Source: Saccharospirillum sp039982735
GTDB lineage: Bacteria > Pseudomonadota > Gammaproteobacteria > Pseudomonadales > Natronospirillaceae
Direction: 5' to 3'
Assembly: GCF_039982735.1 (NCBI RefSeq)
Contig: NZ_JBDWXV010000017.1
Span: forward strand, 1-64,000
Length of the DNA: 64,000 bases
The position numbers were made by a program, and so were the translations under genes. Shown one piece after another: positions 34,001 through 42,379 of this stretch (the first letter of the stretch is position 1; every line of letters starts with the position of its first letter). A model generated the notes under the pieces. The model saw nothing but the letters and a program-made list of their open reading frames with translations, did not search any database and was not told where the DNA came from.

Positions 34001-36311
34001 CGCCGGGCGCCTAATCGGCCAAACCGACCCCGGTGGCCGCACCACCCAACTGCGCTACGGCCCCTTCGCCCAGCCTGAAGCCAAAATCCTGCCCAACGGT
34101 CAGGAGATCCGCTACCAATACGACACCGAACGCAACCTCACCGCCGTCATTAACGGCAACGGCCAGGCACACCGTTTCGAATACGACGGCTGCGAACGCC
34201 TGACCCGGGAGATCGGCGTCGACGGCCGCACCACCGACTACCGCTACAACGACGCTGGGCAACTCATCGGCCTCAGCGAAGGCCCGATCACAGCCACCTT
34301 CGAACGCAACGCCCTCGGCCAACTGATGCGTGAACACTACCAACACGCCGACCGGCCCGACGCCCCTACATGGACCGAATACCACTACAGCGCCACAGGG
34401 CAGCTGATAAAGGCCCGCAACGAACACGCCGACCACCAGTTTGAATACGATGCGGCCGGCCGCCTAACACTCGACCACATCGGGCAGAACTTCCCCGCCT
34501 GGATGAACCAGGTACGCACCTACAGCCACCGTCAGCAACTTTATTACAACGCTCAAGGGCAATTGAGCAACGTGCATCACAGCGCCACCGTCGCTAAACT
34601 CAGTGGTCAGAAATGGCCCACCCTGCACGACGACTTCACCCAACCCGGCTGGCAGCAAAGCTACAACTGGCACCTCGATGGCACCCTAAAACGCATCGGC
34701 GTCTGCCTGCCCGACCAACCACAACGCTGGGGCGAACCCGACACCCCCTTGCTGGAACAACGCCTCAACACCCTGGGCCAGGTCACCGAGCGCCACCAGG
34801 GCGCGCACCAACTGCTGTGGGACTACGACCCCGAACAACGCCTCAGCCGCTACCGCCGCATAAAAGCGACCGACGCAGACCGGCCCACTCAAGACCCAAC
34901 CGAGGCACTGCACAACCCAACGCCAACCGCGCTGCAAGACCGCCACTACGGCTTCGACGAACACGGCCGCATCAACCAGATCGACGACCAACACCGGGGC
35001 CAGCGCCGTTTCGCCTACGACCCCATCGATCAACTCACCCAGGTTGAAGAACAGCTCCTGGGCAGCAACACCCGAACCGTTCACAAAGAACAGACAGACC
35101 CGGCCGGCAACCGCCTACCGGAAGGCCTGGACACCCTGCTCGACAATCGCCTCCCGTTCCACGGCGACCGGCATTTTGACTACGACGAACACGGCAACCT
35201 GGTCCGCATTCAACGCGGCACCAATAAAAAGCTCGAACAACGGCTCAGTTACAACGCCAAACACCAACTGATCTGCATAGAAGACTACAAAAACAGCGAC
35301 CTGCAACAACGCCTAAGCTTCCGCTACGACGCACTTGGCCGAAGAATCGACAAGGCCGTCCAGGGCTGGGTCACCTCCGAGCCGGAACACCCTACAAACC
35401 CCTACAGCCGCCACCTACCGGAGAAAAAACCGGAGCACGCCGAATTCAAACTACGCTACCGCGAAGCCTACGTCTGGCAGGGTCAAACCCTAATCCAGGT
35501 ACGCCACATCGGCACCGACTTCAAACCGAAGAACAACCGGGTGTACTTTTACGAACCGGGTACCCATGTACCGGTGGCACTTTGGGACGAGAACTTGGGG
35601 CTTCATGATGTGGACTGCGATCATGCGGGTACGCCCAAGGCTTTGTACTGCCGCGAGACCGGAGAAGAGGTGTGGAGTAGTGATCACGAGATTTATGGAA
35701 AGACTAGAGACGCCGAGATCGCACTCGCCCACCCGGTGACTGGCTTGCCGTTCGATCCTGGGTTGCGTCAGCAGGGGCAATATGAAGATGTAGAGTCGGG
35801 GCTTTATCAAAACTGCTACCGGTTCTATGATCCCAATGTGGGGCGATACATCAGCCAGGACCCGATAGGGTTGATGGGTGGGCTTAATGCTTACCGTTAT
35901 TGCCCAAATCCGGTGGGTTATGTAGATCCATTAGGGCTAAGCAGCAAAGAATGCATCCTTCCTGACAAGCATTTAGATAGCCGTCATGATGCATTTAGAG
36001 AGGCGAAACGAGACTTGGGTATTCCAATGGTACAAGATCCAATAGACGTTGCTCATGTCGATATGACGGATATGAACGGCAATAAAATATTTGAAAATGA
36101 CTTCCTTCCGTTAAAAACACGGGAATATCATTACCAACTTAGTGATGGATCAAGGGTTGTGATACAAGAACATTCTGCAGGCCACTCCCAGTTTACCGGT
36201 TCTGCAACCCAACCTCATTTCAACGTCCGGCCATATGATCCTCATACCGGAAATGCGGAAAGAACAGGGAAAGTGCCTGGAACTTCTGGTCATTACACTT
36301 TTCCAATATGA
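31041..36311 (+). CDS. Rhs/YD-repeat polymorphic toxin with HNH-like nuclease tip
   Basis: A 1756-residue Rhs protein. An N-terminal region (1-480) without signal peptide includes a hydrophobic segment (about 365-410, LAFDILFAIALAVATALSAG). A DUF6531 domain follows (about 485-560, CGDPINMLTGEELF...LPLVWKRLYRS), then many YD repeats (about 600-1600), the Rhs core end DPIGLMGGLNAYRYCPNPVGYVDPLGL, and a 121-residue variable tip. The tip carries VVIQEHSAGH and QPHFNVRPYD...GHYTF, resembling HNH/endonuclease VII-fold toxins (possibly the EHHH group). Such proteins are usually delivered by type VI secretion, but no VgrG, PAAR or secretion gene is in the window. Codon use turns AT-rich in the last ~230 codons. 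Confidence 0.93.
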   Translation: MSDEFSYDPWGDNTAGASNNAWQHSTDPLDEASASGTSSEPARPRGNRQAVADLSPAIRNQLNPHWSAWTLLSPEEARYLTANERTRFFTLNRRGRWEATRGRVAGTTERWVCLEKVPSNLNRTARSGSGSTAAPAGDRLTANQEEAEAIQTYQPEGTRTDHDLHLSYLDDQGEPVPDIQYTVTLQNQEHRGRLNEQGEATLYNLPAGEATILYQADHSRLPQLRSELATLLDNIINERSDRKQIMDDLLAESNYLEQGLILTGAFMVSLWDSTKDLASTTVDIVTGTADTLASASSALYEKLADGYSLEELEDDFAYVVAEAGHALDQAQKAYTVLTWLATDEETWDLLVSFPKRFFESMSTVEKVEALGALAFDILFAIALAVATALSAGAAAAVAGSAAAIKYSRYFTDCIGTLRRIYHVLPTGIIERRYDQVRLQSPEQYHTGQSSIPTATLARPNETETHSQSTTDTDESTLCEANSTTCGDPINMLTGEELFSQVDFELGGPLPLVWKRLYRSTASARKGDLGFGWSHPFDQSLTLKDGDLVHRDAEGASIRFPLPEDRQRWRNQNGTVISRFGDALSLRLAGVVHHFEPDPQQPDRWRLNQLTTADRTHRWALQHDDTDTGRGRLIRATASWGARLHFHTGRHGWHRITGRAHEHVPERTLAHYRLDQTGDLIAARNHSGQVEHYRYHHHLFQLRRTATGLTFRFEWDGTGPTARCTRQYADSGDYDYRFEWQPEQRTSTSTDGRGYTETFVFDAEGHLTQRTRPDGSVERWQYNSRSQLQAHTDPLGNATRFEYDARDRLVKRTDALGHEVHLHYWSNSQQPSQIIDPLGRSTQYDYNSEGQLTALRHPGGTEERWAYAGDHLIAHRDTQGRENRYLWNERSGQLARHLCLVTDAREGATTPSLPDDWNRLPEERAANLLADPRITAIADTRFDYDDQGRMHTHTNQNGQQQHFQYDDNGRLITQLNEHNQAWRYDYDTAGRLIGQTDPGGRTTQLRYGPFAQPEAKILPNGQEIRYQYDTERNLTAVINGNGQAHRFEYDGCERLTREIGVDGRTTDYRYNDAGQLIGLSEGPITATFERNALGQLMREHYQHADRPDAPTWTEYHYSATGQLIKARNEHADHQFEYDAAGRLTLDHIGQNFPAWMNQVRTYSHRQQLYYNAQGQLSNVHHSATVAKLSGQKWPTLHDDFTQPGWQQSYNWHLDGTLKRIGVCLPDQPQRWGEPDTPLLEQRLNTLGQVTERHQGAHQLLWDYDPEQRLSRYRRIKATDADRPTQDPTEALHNPTPTALQDRHYGFDEHGRINQIDDQHRGQRRFAYDPIDQLTQVEEQLLGSNTRTVHKEQTDPAGNRLPEGLDTLLDNRLPFHGDRHFDYDEHGNLVRIQRGTNKKLEQRLSYNAKHQLICIEDYKNSDLQQRLSFRYDALGRRIDKAVQGWVTSEPEHPTNPYSRHLPEKKPEHAEFKLRYREAYVWQGQTLIQVRHIGTDFKPKNNRVYFYEPGTHVPVALWDENLGLHDVDCDHAGTPKALYCRETGEEVWSSDHEIYGKTRDAEIALAHPVTGLPFDPGLRQQGQYEDVESGLYQNCYRFYDPNVGRYISQDPIGLMGGLNAYRYCPNPVGYVDPLGLSSKECILPDKHLDSRHDAFREAKRDLGIPMVQDPIDVAHVDMTDMNGNKIFENDFLPLKTREYHYQLSDGSRVVIQEHSAGHSQFTGSATQPHFNVRPYDPHTGNAERTGKVPGTSGHYTFPI

Positions 36312-36325
36312 TATAAGGCCACAAC

Positions 36326-36721
36326 ATGAATATACTGAAGTTATTGAGTAATCCTAAGATGTTGGAAATGACAACTGGCGGTGAGCTTTCGACTGAGAAT
36401 ATAGAGCTTTCGTCGATACTCCTTTCTGATGGACCAACAGTTAGTTTAAAATTCAACCACCTTTCCCTACCCAAGCATTACCCTGAGAAATGGAAGAAAA
36501 AAGGCTGTAACGCTACCACCTTTACCATTAGCCAATCGGTCGAATTGGATATAAAAATTCTAAAATGGAAACCAAGGATGATTTGCAGCTTGAGACTGGA
36601 GAACTCAGATGAAGGTATATTGCTGAGCGTTTACGAGAAAGATGACCAAGTAATGTCCTGCATATCTCGGTTACTTACACTTGAACGCATCGAAGGGTAT
36701 ACCGATGAGCGAATACAATGA
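36326..36721 (+). CDS. Immunity protein for the Rhs tip (Imm50-like)
   Basis: A 131-residue soluble protein beginning 14 bp after the toxin stop, in the usual immunity position. Segments such as ILLSDGPTVSLKFNHLSLPKHYPEKWKKKGCNATTF and SQSVELDIKILKW resemble the Imm50 family as I remember it; that assignment is tentative. Base composition is clearly AT-richer than the housekeeping genes, matching the toxin tip and suggesting joint transfer. It should bind and neutralise the adjacent nuclease tip. Confidence 0.72.
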   Translation: MNILKLLSNPKMLEMTTGGELSTENIELSSILLSDGPTVSLKFNHLSLPKHYPEKWKKKGCNATTFTISQSVELDIKILKWKPRMICSLRLENSDEGILLSVYEKDDQVMSCISRLLTLERIEGYTDERIQ

Positions 36722-36732
36722 GCTCGATAATT

Positions 36733-36880
36733 GACTGTAATCATGCAGGAGCCTCTAAACGCGGCATAACCGGGAGACTGTCAAAAGATGCCTCAAGTAG
36801 CGATTATAAGACCCTACTTCTAACTTAGAAACGTAGAGACAATACATACCCAAGCGGTGACTGGCCAATCATTTCAACTA
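36733..36880 (+). pseudogene. Decayed Rhs C-terminal fragment (displaced toxin tip remnant)
   Basis: The stretch begins GACTGTAATCATGCAGGAGC, closely matching the intact gene at 35613 (GACTGCGATCATGCGGGTAC; protein DCDHAGTPK against DCNHAGASK). Patchy similarity continues through GTAGAGAC and GCGGTGACTGGC, which match TAGAGAC and CCGGTGACTGGC of the intact gene. It has an in-frame stop and indels, so it cannot be expressed. Such orphan fragments mark earlier tips pushed downstream when a new tip-immunity cassette recombined in. Confidence 0.6.
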
Positions 36881-36948
36881 AACTTCTGGATGCAAGGAAA
36901 ATGCGTCTCGAATTGATAATTTAACTGAAAAAACCAAAGGGAACCCAA

Positions 36949-37356
36949 ATGAACAGAAACATCCTCATCACTTTCAACGCTTTATTTTGTGCACTATCGC
37001 TATGACTACTGACGGTTAGAGTAATTCTGCCCTTCATCAACGCTGCTCAAGCTATTGGCTTCTCAGACGCCCTCAACCTACTTGGCGCAAGATCCGCCAT
37101 ATTCTTTATCGCTCCCTGCCTGCTCGGATGGTTGCTCATCAACATGCTGCATCGCCGCTGGTCCATGGTGCTATATGTCGGCAGCTATGCTTTGTTGGTT
37201 TTTTCTGCGTTACTGCTTGCAGTTGGTGTTATCTCATTCATCCAGGGCCAGGAAAGTGGCCTTGCCCCCATATTAACTTTGGTAGTAGCAGCGTTGCTCT
37301 CGGCAACAGCCTGGTTCAATGGCCGAATGCTTAAGGCATTTAAAGTGGCCATATAG
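36949..37356 (+). pseudogene. Small multi-pass membrane protein gene broken by an in-frame TGA
   Basis: From ATG 36949, which has AAGGGA upstream, the frame encodes about 135 residues with four hydrophobic segments (LITFNALFCALSL; SAIFFIAPCLLGWLLINML; VLYVGSYALLVFSALLLAVGVISF; ILTLVVAALLSATAWF). Codon 19 is TGA (37003-37005). The frame is otherwise open to 37356. The nearest downstream ATG (37132) would give only the last 74 residues. I do not recognise the family; it could be an orphan immunity protein for an earlier membrane-active tip. The region is AT-rich like the Rhs cassette. Confidence 0.55.
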
Positions 37357-37442
37357 CTGGTCTTTATAAGACGGAGACCAAAATCCTGGGCTTTCGTCTT
37401 TAATGACCCAGCCTTGCCCACAAACCAGAAAAGGAATTTAAA

Positions 37443-38573
37443 TTGCTTACCAAAATTAAAAATTTTACAGCCTTGCTGTTATTGAGCACTGCTGGGTTTG
37501 CGCCTATATCCTGGGCTGCTTCCAACCAGCAGGAATTTCGCACCGAAGCGCCTTTGCCACAAGTCGCCACGCCCACTGACCCAGGAACCGCACCGGATCG
37601 ATACATCCAGCTTGATGTATCCAACTATTCCGCCTGGGAGTTGGATGAACTTGCCAATCAAGCTTACCGGGACGGAGATTATGACCAGGCCGTGCAGTAT
37701 CAATACTGGGCTATACAAAATGGTGACGACAGTTACTATGACCTGGCTTGTGACTACGCGCTGGCAGGTAATGTAGAAGCAGCCATCCACTGGCTCTATA
37801 TCGATGTTCAAAAAGGGACCGTCGACGTAAACTGGACCGATACCGACCCTGATCTTGCTAATGTTAGAAACCACGATGACTGGCCTGCCTTAAGAGAATA
37901 CCTCGTGGCAATGGAGCAGTACTGGGCAGAATCCGGGAACCGTGCGTATAAAGCCATTGTTCCAGAAAGCTACCAAGCCCAAACCCTCATACCCCTAATT
38001 GTGGCATTACATGGCAAGGGTGATTCGCCCCTTGAATTTATTCACGATGGATATCAACGCCTGGCAGACGACCTGAACATTGCGATAGTCAGTATTAGCG
38101 GCCCTATTCCTTATGGACAAAATGCTTATAAGTGGAGTACGGACCCGCATGAAAATGATGCTTACCTTCAGGATTTTTTGCCAGAGATTTTGAGGCGTGA
38201 AGACATCGCAGCATCAAAAATGGCCCTTTTAGGGTTTTCTCAGGGAGCCCAGGTGTCACTCCAGACAATCGCCTTCCATCCCGATCAGTGGCAAGGGGCG
38301 CTCGCCATGTCGCCTGGGTTGTATCCTGTACAGGATGTTATTTTCTCAGGCACCACCGTACCCGACCTCAGCCAAGTCAACATTATTGTCACCAATGGTG
38401 CTGAAGAAAATGAGTATTACTTAAACTTGGCCGGACAGAACATTAACATCCTAAAATTTGGAGACGCTAACATTCAACATCTCGTTTACCCCAACTAAGG
38501 GCATCAGTTTCCATCGGATTACTATGAAAACATCGCAAACTGGGTGAATACCATTCTGTCTTCGGGGACTTAG
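37443..38573 (+). pseudogene. Secreted alpha/beta-hydrolase esterase, truncated by an in-frame TAA before its catalytic His
   Basis: The frame starts with a signal peptide (FTALLLLSTAGFAPISWA). It has a TPR-like region (about 60-120) and an esterase domain with LIPLIVALHGKGDSP (oxyanion side) and the nucleophile elbow LLGFSQGAQVSLQT (Ser in GxSxG). The open frame stops at 38496-38498, but the same frame continues as GHQFPSDYYENIANWVNTILSSGT to a second stop at 38571-38573. GHxFP is where such esterases carry the catalytic His, so the 351-residue product would lack it. Probably a recent nonsense mutation, unless it is a sequencing error. Confidence 0.72.
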
Positions 38574-38800
38574 CCCTGGTGATCAGATCGGTATAGCAGC
38601 CAACATCACTGTAGAATTTCAACGGTCACTCACCAGAACACAGACTATCCCGCCAAACTGGTAAGTGACCAACCCCTCCAAATGTGGCATCTTGCCGCAT
38701 GCCAGCAACAGCATTGAACCCAATAGACCGATGAACCATGCCTTGAACAGGCGCGTAGACCAATGTTCGCGCCTGAACCATCACCTTTCCGGAATAGCTT

Positions 38801-40135
38801 ATGACCACCTCTAACGCCCCGGCCGGTTACCTTTCCGGGCCAGTCTCAACCCACATTCATCGCATGACGGTCTCCGGCGGGCTCGGCTTGCTGGCGTTGT
38901 TCGCTGTGGATTTTGTCGACCTGTTCTTTATTTCCCTGCTCGGCGAGCGTGAGCTGGCCGCTGCCGTGGGGTTTGCGGCGTCTATCCTGTTCTTCTGCCA
39001 ATCGCTGAGTATTGGCCTGACCATCGCAGTAAGCGCTACCGTCTCACGGGCTTTAGGAGCCAACCAAGTCGACCGTGCGCGTGAACTGATCGCCAGTAGC
39101 TTCGTTTTGATCCTCATCATTACCACCCTGGTCGCCGGCTCTGTCTGGCTGTGGCGAGAGTCGATACTAGCGTTATTGGGTGCCCAGGGTTATACGCTGG
39201 ACCAGGCCTCCAACTACCTTGCCATCATTCTTCCTACCTTTGTGCCGGTCTCCATTGGCATGGCGGCTGGCGGCGTTATGCGAGCCAAAGGCGATGCCAG
39301 GGGTGCGCTCTGGGTCACGCTGAGCGGCGCCATCGTTAATGCCATTCTCGACCCGATACTGATTTTCGGTCTGAACCTCGATCTGACCGGAGCGGCCATT
39401 GCTAGCGCCGCCGCCCGGCTAACCATTTTCGGCTACGGCCTGTTCAAACTGCATCAGTACCGAATGCTATCCTGGCCCGGCGCGAACGCGGTACCGCGAA
39501 ACTTCCCCACCATCAGCAGCATTGCCGTACCTTCCGTACTCACCAACCTGGCGACACCCATCGGCCTGGCGTTTGTAACAGCTGCCATGGCCCAGTTCGG
39601 CGATGCGGCTGTGGCAGGCTTTGCCATCATCACCCGCTTGCAGCAAGTAGCCTTTGTTGCGTTGTTTGCGTTATCTGGCGTGGTGGGGCCCATTGCAGGG
39701 CAGAACTGGGGTGCTGGCGCTTACGATAGAGTTAGCGATGTGCTCACTGAATCCGTCCGCTTTGTATTGCGCTACTGCCTCGTGGTCTGCCTTGCTCTGG
39801 CGGCACTAACACAGCCGATTATCTGGTTGTTCCAGGCTTCAAGTCAGGCCGCAGAACTGATTCGCTGGTTTACGCTGGGGTTGAGTGCGGTGTTCGTCTT
39901 CAACGGCATCACCTTTGTAACCAACGCCCTGTTCAACAACCTGGGCGCGCCCAAAACCTCAACTTTATTTAACGTACTCAAGGCCACAGTGTTTACCATT
40001 CCCTTTGTGTGGCTGGGCGCTCGCTGGTTCGGTGCGCCTGGCGTGCTGATTGGCCAGGGAGTAGGCAGTGCGATGATTGGGCTGGCGGGTTTGTATTGGT
40101 GTCGCCGCTGGGTAGACCGATTGCGTCAGGAATGA
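38801..40135 (+). CDS. MATE-family multidrug or metabolite efflux transporter
   Basis: A 444-residue inner-membrane protein with about twelve hydrophobic segments in two related halves, as in MATE (NorM/DinF-like) exporters that use Na or H gradients. Typical stretches: GGLGLLALFAVDFVDLFFISLLGERELAAAVGFA, MAAGGVMRAKGDARGALW and GVVGPIAGQNWGAGAYDRV. The first helix lacks the usual long N-terminal tail. The gene stands alone, with the broken esterase upstream and an oppositely oriented acetyltransferase downstream. The substrate cannot be read from sequence. Confidence 0.93.
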   Translation: MTTSNAPAGYLSGPVSTHIHRMTVSGGLGLLALFAVDFVDLFFISLLGERELAAAVGFAASILFFCQSLSIGLTIAVSATVSRALGANQVDRARELIASSFVLILIITTLVAGSVWLWRESILALLGAQGYTLDQASNYLAIILPTFVPVSIGMAAGGVMRAKGDARGALWVTLSGAIVNAILDPILIFGLNLDLTGAAIASAAARLTIFGYGLFKLHQYRMLSWPGANAVPRNFPTISSIAVPSVLTNLATPIGLAFVTAAMAQFGDAAVAGFAIITRLQQVAFVALFALSGVVGPIAGQNWGAGAYDRVSDVLTESVRFVLRYCLVVCLALAALTQPIIWLFQASSQAAELIRWFTLGLSAVFVFNGITFVTNALFNNLGAPKTSTLFNVLKATVFTIPFVWLGARWFGAPGVLIGQGVGSAMIGLAGLYWCRRWVDRLRQE

Positions 40136-40224
40136 TCGGTTGCTGATGTCGCATGAAGCAAGTTACAAAGGGCCATCGACGGTGCCACCACAGTTGACTG
40201 GCTCCCAATTGACATCGGTTGCAT

Positions 40225-40698
40225 CTAATTAATGCGCTGTCGACACGTCAACTCCCTGGACATTTCATAAAAGTGCTCGTCCTGGTTATCGATCTGGTAC
40301 CCAAGCTTCTGGTAAAACACAAATGCGCCTTTGTTTTCTCTGAATGTCGACAAGGTTATCTTACGCCCACTTCCCTCGGCCAGGCCCTCCAGTTCTCTCA
40401 TTACCAGACTGCCTAGCCCCGAACCCCGGTGAGCCCTATACAGCAACAGCAATGACAAATGCAGCGATTGATCCTTATTTAGGAAACTCACCAAGCCGAT
40501 GCGCGACGAATTAACATGCGTTATCCATAGCAAGCTATCAATAGGGTATGACGACCAGAACCGTTGCTGCTGAAATGCTTCATTCCACCCAAACGCCTGG
40601 TCAATAAACTCGTACAGACTTTCCCTATAAAGCTGATAAGCCTCATCAAGCTCACCCGGAGTAAGGGTAACCAGGTGTATCTCGTTATGCGGTTTCAA
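40225..40698 (-). CDS. GNAT-family N-acetyltransferase
   Basis: A 157-residue acetyltransferase with the GNAT acetyl-CoA motif A (LLLYRAHRGSGLGSLVMRELEGLAEGSG, with the RxxGxG/A-type loop HRGSGLGS) and motif B (TLSTFRENKGAFVFYQKLGYQ). The start MKPHNEIHLVTLTPGELDEAYQLY is typical. The acceptor substrate is unknown. It is a single gene, convergent with the MATE gene (89-bp gap). Confidence 0.88.
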   Translation of the reverse strand: MKPHNEIHLVTLTPGELDEAYQLYRESLYEFIDQAFGWNEAFQQQRFWSSYPIDSLLWITHVNSSRIGLVSFLNKDQSLHLSLLLLYRAHRGSGLGSLVMRELEGLAEGSGRKITLSTFRENKGAFVFYQKLGYQIDNQDEHFYEMSRELTCRQRIN

Positions 40699-41063
40699 AC
40701 CAGACTCCCATTGGCCTTCGCTCTTGCTGAATAATCCTTTGATGTTCAGTTTGAACGTTGATCAGGAATTAGCAAGACTGGAGGCGCAATTGTGCTTGGA
40801 TTGAGGTTGGAAGGTTATCGGTTTGGCGGGCTTTGTAGCTGTGGGCAACTCACTGGATTCTGTGCTTCCTGTCGCCCAGGACCCCCTTCTGGCTTCGGTG
40901 GTGGGGTTAGCGGGGTGATGGCGGGGTGTGTAAAGGTGGTTTCTGTTGCTTTTAACGGCTGCGCCGCCCCCTCTCTCTATCTCTCTCCCCCGGAGGTGGA
41001 GAGAGAACTGGGTTTGTGGGGCTGCGCCGCTGACTTACTATCACTATCTCTCGTTAGCCGCTT
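40699..41063. other. 365-bp non-coding interval with a short direct repeat and hairpin
   Basis: GGCTGCGCCGC occurs at 40957-40967 and 41020-41030. Between the copies is a hairpin TCTCTCTCC (40980-40988) / GGAGAGAGA (40998-41006) with a 9-base loop. A plus-strand open frame crossing this space runs into flgT antisense and has no coding signature. No gene is supported here. Confidence 0.5.
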
Positions 41064-42290
41064 TCACCACGCCATGACCAGATCATCCATCTGCAAGTTC
41101 AACCGCTCTGTACCGATTGAAAGCTCGGCAATCGCGAAGTGCGGCTGTACTTGTTTCACTTCAGCCACCAGGCGAGTGTCGCTCAGTTGCCAGAAGCTGT
41201 CGCCCTGGCGGTCGAAGTTTTGGCTGGTGCGGTACACGCTCAGGAAATCACCGGGGCGCAAGCCGCTGGAAGCACCTGTGTCCACAAAAATGCGGGTGCC
41301 GTTTACCTGGGTAATGGTGGCCATGAAAGGCTGGCATTGAATGGTTTGTTGGATGTCGCTCATCGCCTGGTCGAGCAGGGTTCTTACGTGTTGGCCATAG
41401 TCAGTGGTGAAGAATTTGCCGGTAGCAAAGCCAACTCGGGCGTTACGGGCTTCGTTCCAGTCACCATGGGTGCTGTAGCGGCTCTGGAAAACCAGAGCGC
41501 CTGAGTGGCCATCGTGTACGAAGAGATCAAACACGAAGTGGCGGGTGCGAGGCGCTTTTTCGATGCCCACTCTGGCCAGCAGGCCATCCCAGCTGCGCTC
41601 GCGCGGGGCATCGGGGTTTTCCATGGCCAGGTCACGAATCACGCCGGAGATGACAAATTGCACACCCAGACTCTGGGCCGCATCGACGGCGCTGGTGAGC
41701 GTCATACGCGGGGAAAGTTGAGTTGGCGCAGTGCGGGTATTCGGATATAGGGTCATGGTATTGGCGTTCAGGGCGCGCATGCCGGCTACGCCGTTCAGGC
41801 CGTTGACCAGGTAGGCTGGCAAACCCCGATCTACTGAACCCAGGTGGCCCATGGACGCTTGCTGTGGGTGCTCCATGGCGAAGCCGGTAACGGCGACCGA
41901 CTTGCGGTAATGGTTGGCCATAACATTGGCGCACACTTGGTCGGGCGAAACCCGGGCGGTAATGGCCACGGTATAAAGGTTACCCTCACGGCCTTCACTC
42001 ATGATCTGAATGTCACGCACCTGGGCGGCGCTGTTTACGCGCAAGTAGTCGACGGTCAGGTTGCCGTCTTCCATAACCTGGGTGCTATGCACCTGGGCAC
42101 TGACCTGCATGGAGGCGCTTTCGATGGCTTTGCGCAATGCCCGAATACGGGCACTGTTGATGTCGTCGTACTCGACCTCGGCCTGGCCTTCGGCATCAAC
42201 CAGCACCACATTGCCGGCAGGCATTTGCTCTGCCGATGCGGCCCCGATCACCAGGGCGAACACCAGAATAAAACCGATGAAACCTTGCAT
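41064..42290 (-). CDS. flgT: FlgT, flagellar H-ring assembly protein
   Basis: A 408-residue exported protein (signal FIGFILVFALVIGAASA) of the FlgT family, first described in Vibrio, where it forms part of the H ring around the LP ring and helps recruit stator components. Matching regions are the N-terminal ARIRALRKAIESASMQVSAQV domain, the central VSPDQVCAN...VTGFAM domain and the C-terminal VFVD-type segment TRIFVDTGASSGLRPGDFLSVYR. I start at ATG 42290 (AAGGAG upstream), which begins the signal peptide; the frame is open to 42341. It is cotranscribed with flgP, 89 bp upstream. No other flagellar genes are in the window. Confidence 0.88.
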   Translation of the reverse strand: MQGFIGFILVFALVIGAASAEQMPAGNVVLVDAEGQAEVEYDDINSARIRALRKAIESASMQVSAQVHSTQVMEDGNLTVDYLRVNSAAQVRDIQIMSEGREGNLYTVAITARVSPDQVCANVMANHYRKSVAVTGFAMEHPQQASMGHLGSVDRGLPAYLVNGLNGVAGMRALNANTMTLYPNTRTAPTQLSPRMTLTSAVDAAQSLGVQFVISGVIRDLAMENPDAPRERSWDGLLARVGIEKAPRTRHFVFDLFVHDGHSGALVFQSRYSTHGDWNEARNARVGFATGKFFTTDYGQHVRTLLDQAMSDIQQTIQCQPFMATITQVNGTRIFVDTGASSGLRPGDFLSVYRTSQNFDRQGDSFWQLSDTRLVAEVKQVQPHFAIAELSIGTERLNLQMDDLVMAW

Positions 42291-42379
42291 CTCTATGCTC
42301 CTTCGCGACGGTTCATCCGCTTCCCGGAGGGTACGGTTCATCGCGATGTGTTATTCGATGTGTGACTCAACCGATTACC

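Noticed and set aside
31041..36311. Type VI secretion locus around the Rhs gene
   Set aside because: No VgrG, PAAR, Hcp or sheath gene is in the window, so only delivery by a distant system can be suggested.
40792..41340. 182-codon plus-strand frame upstream of and into flgT antisense
   Set aside because: Low-complexity start, overlaps FlgT coding sequence on the other strand, no plausible domain.
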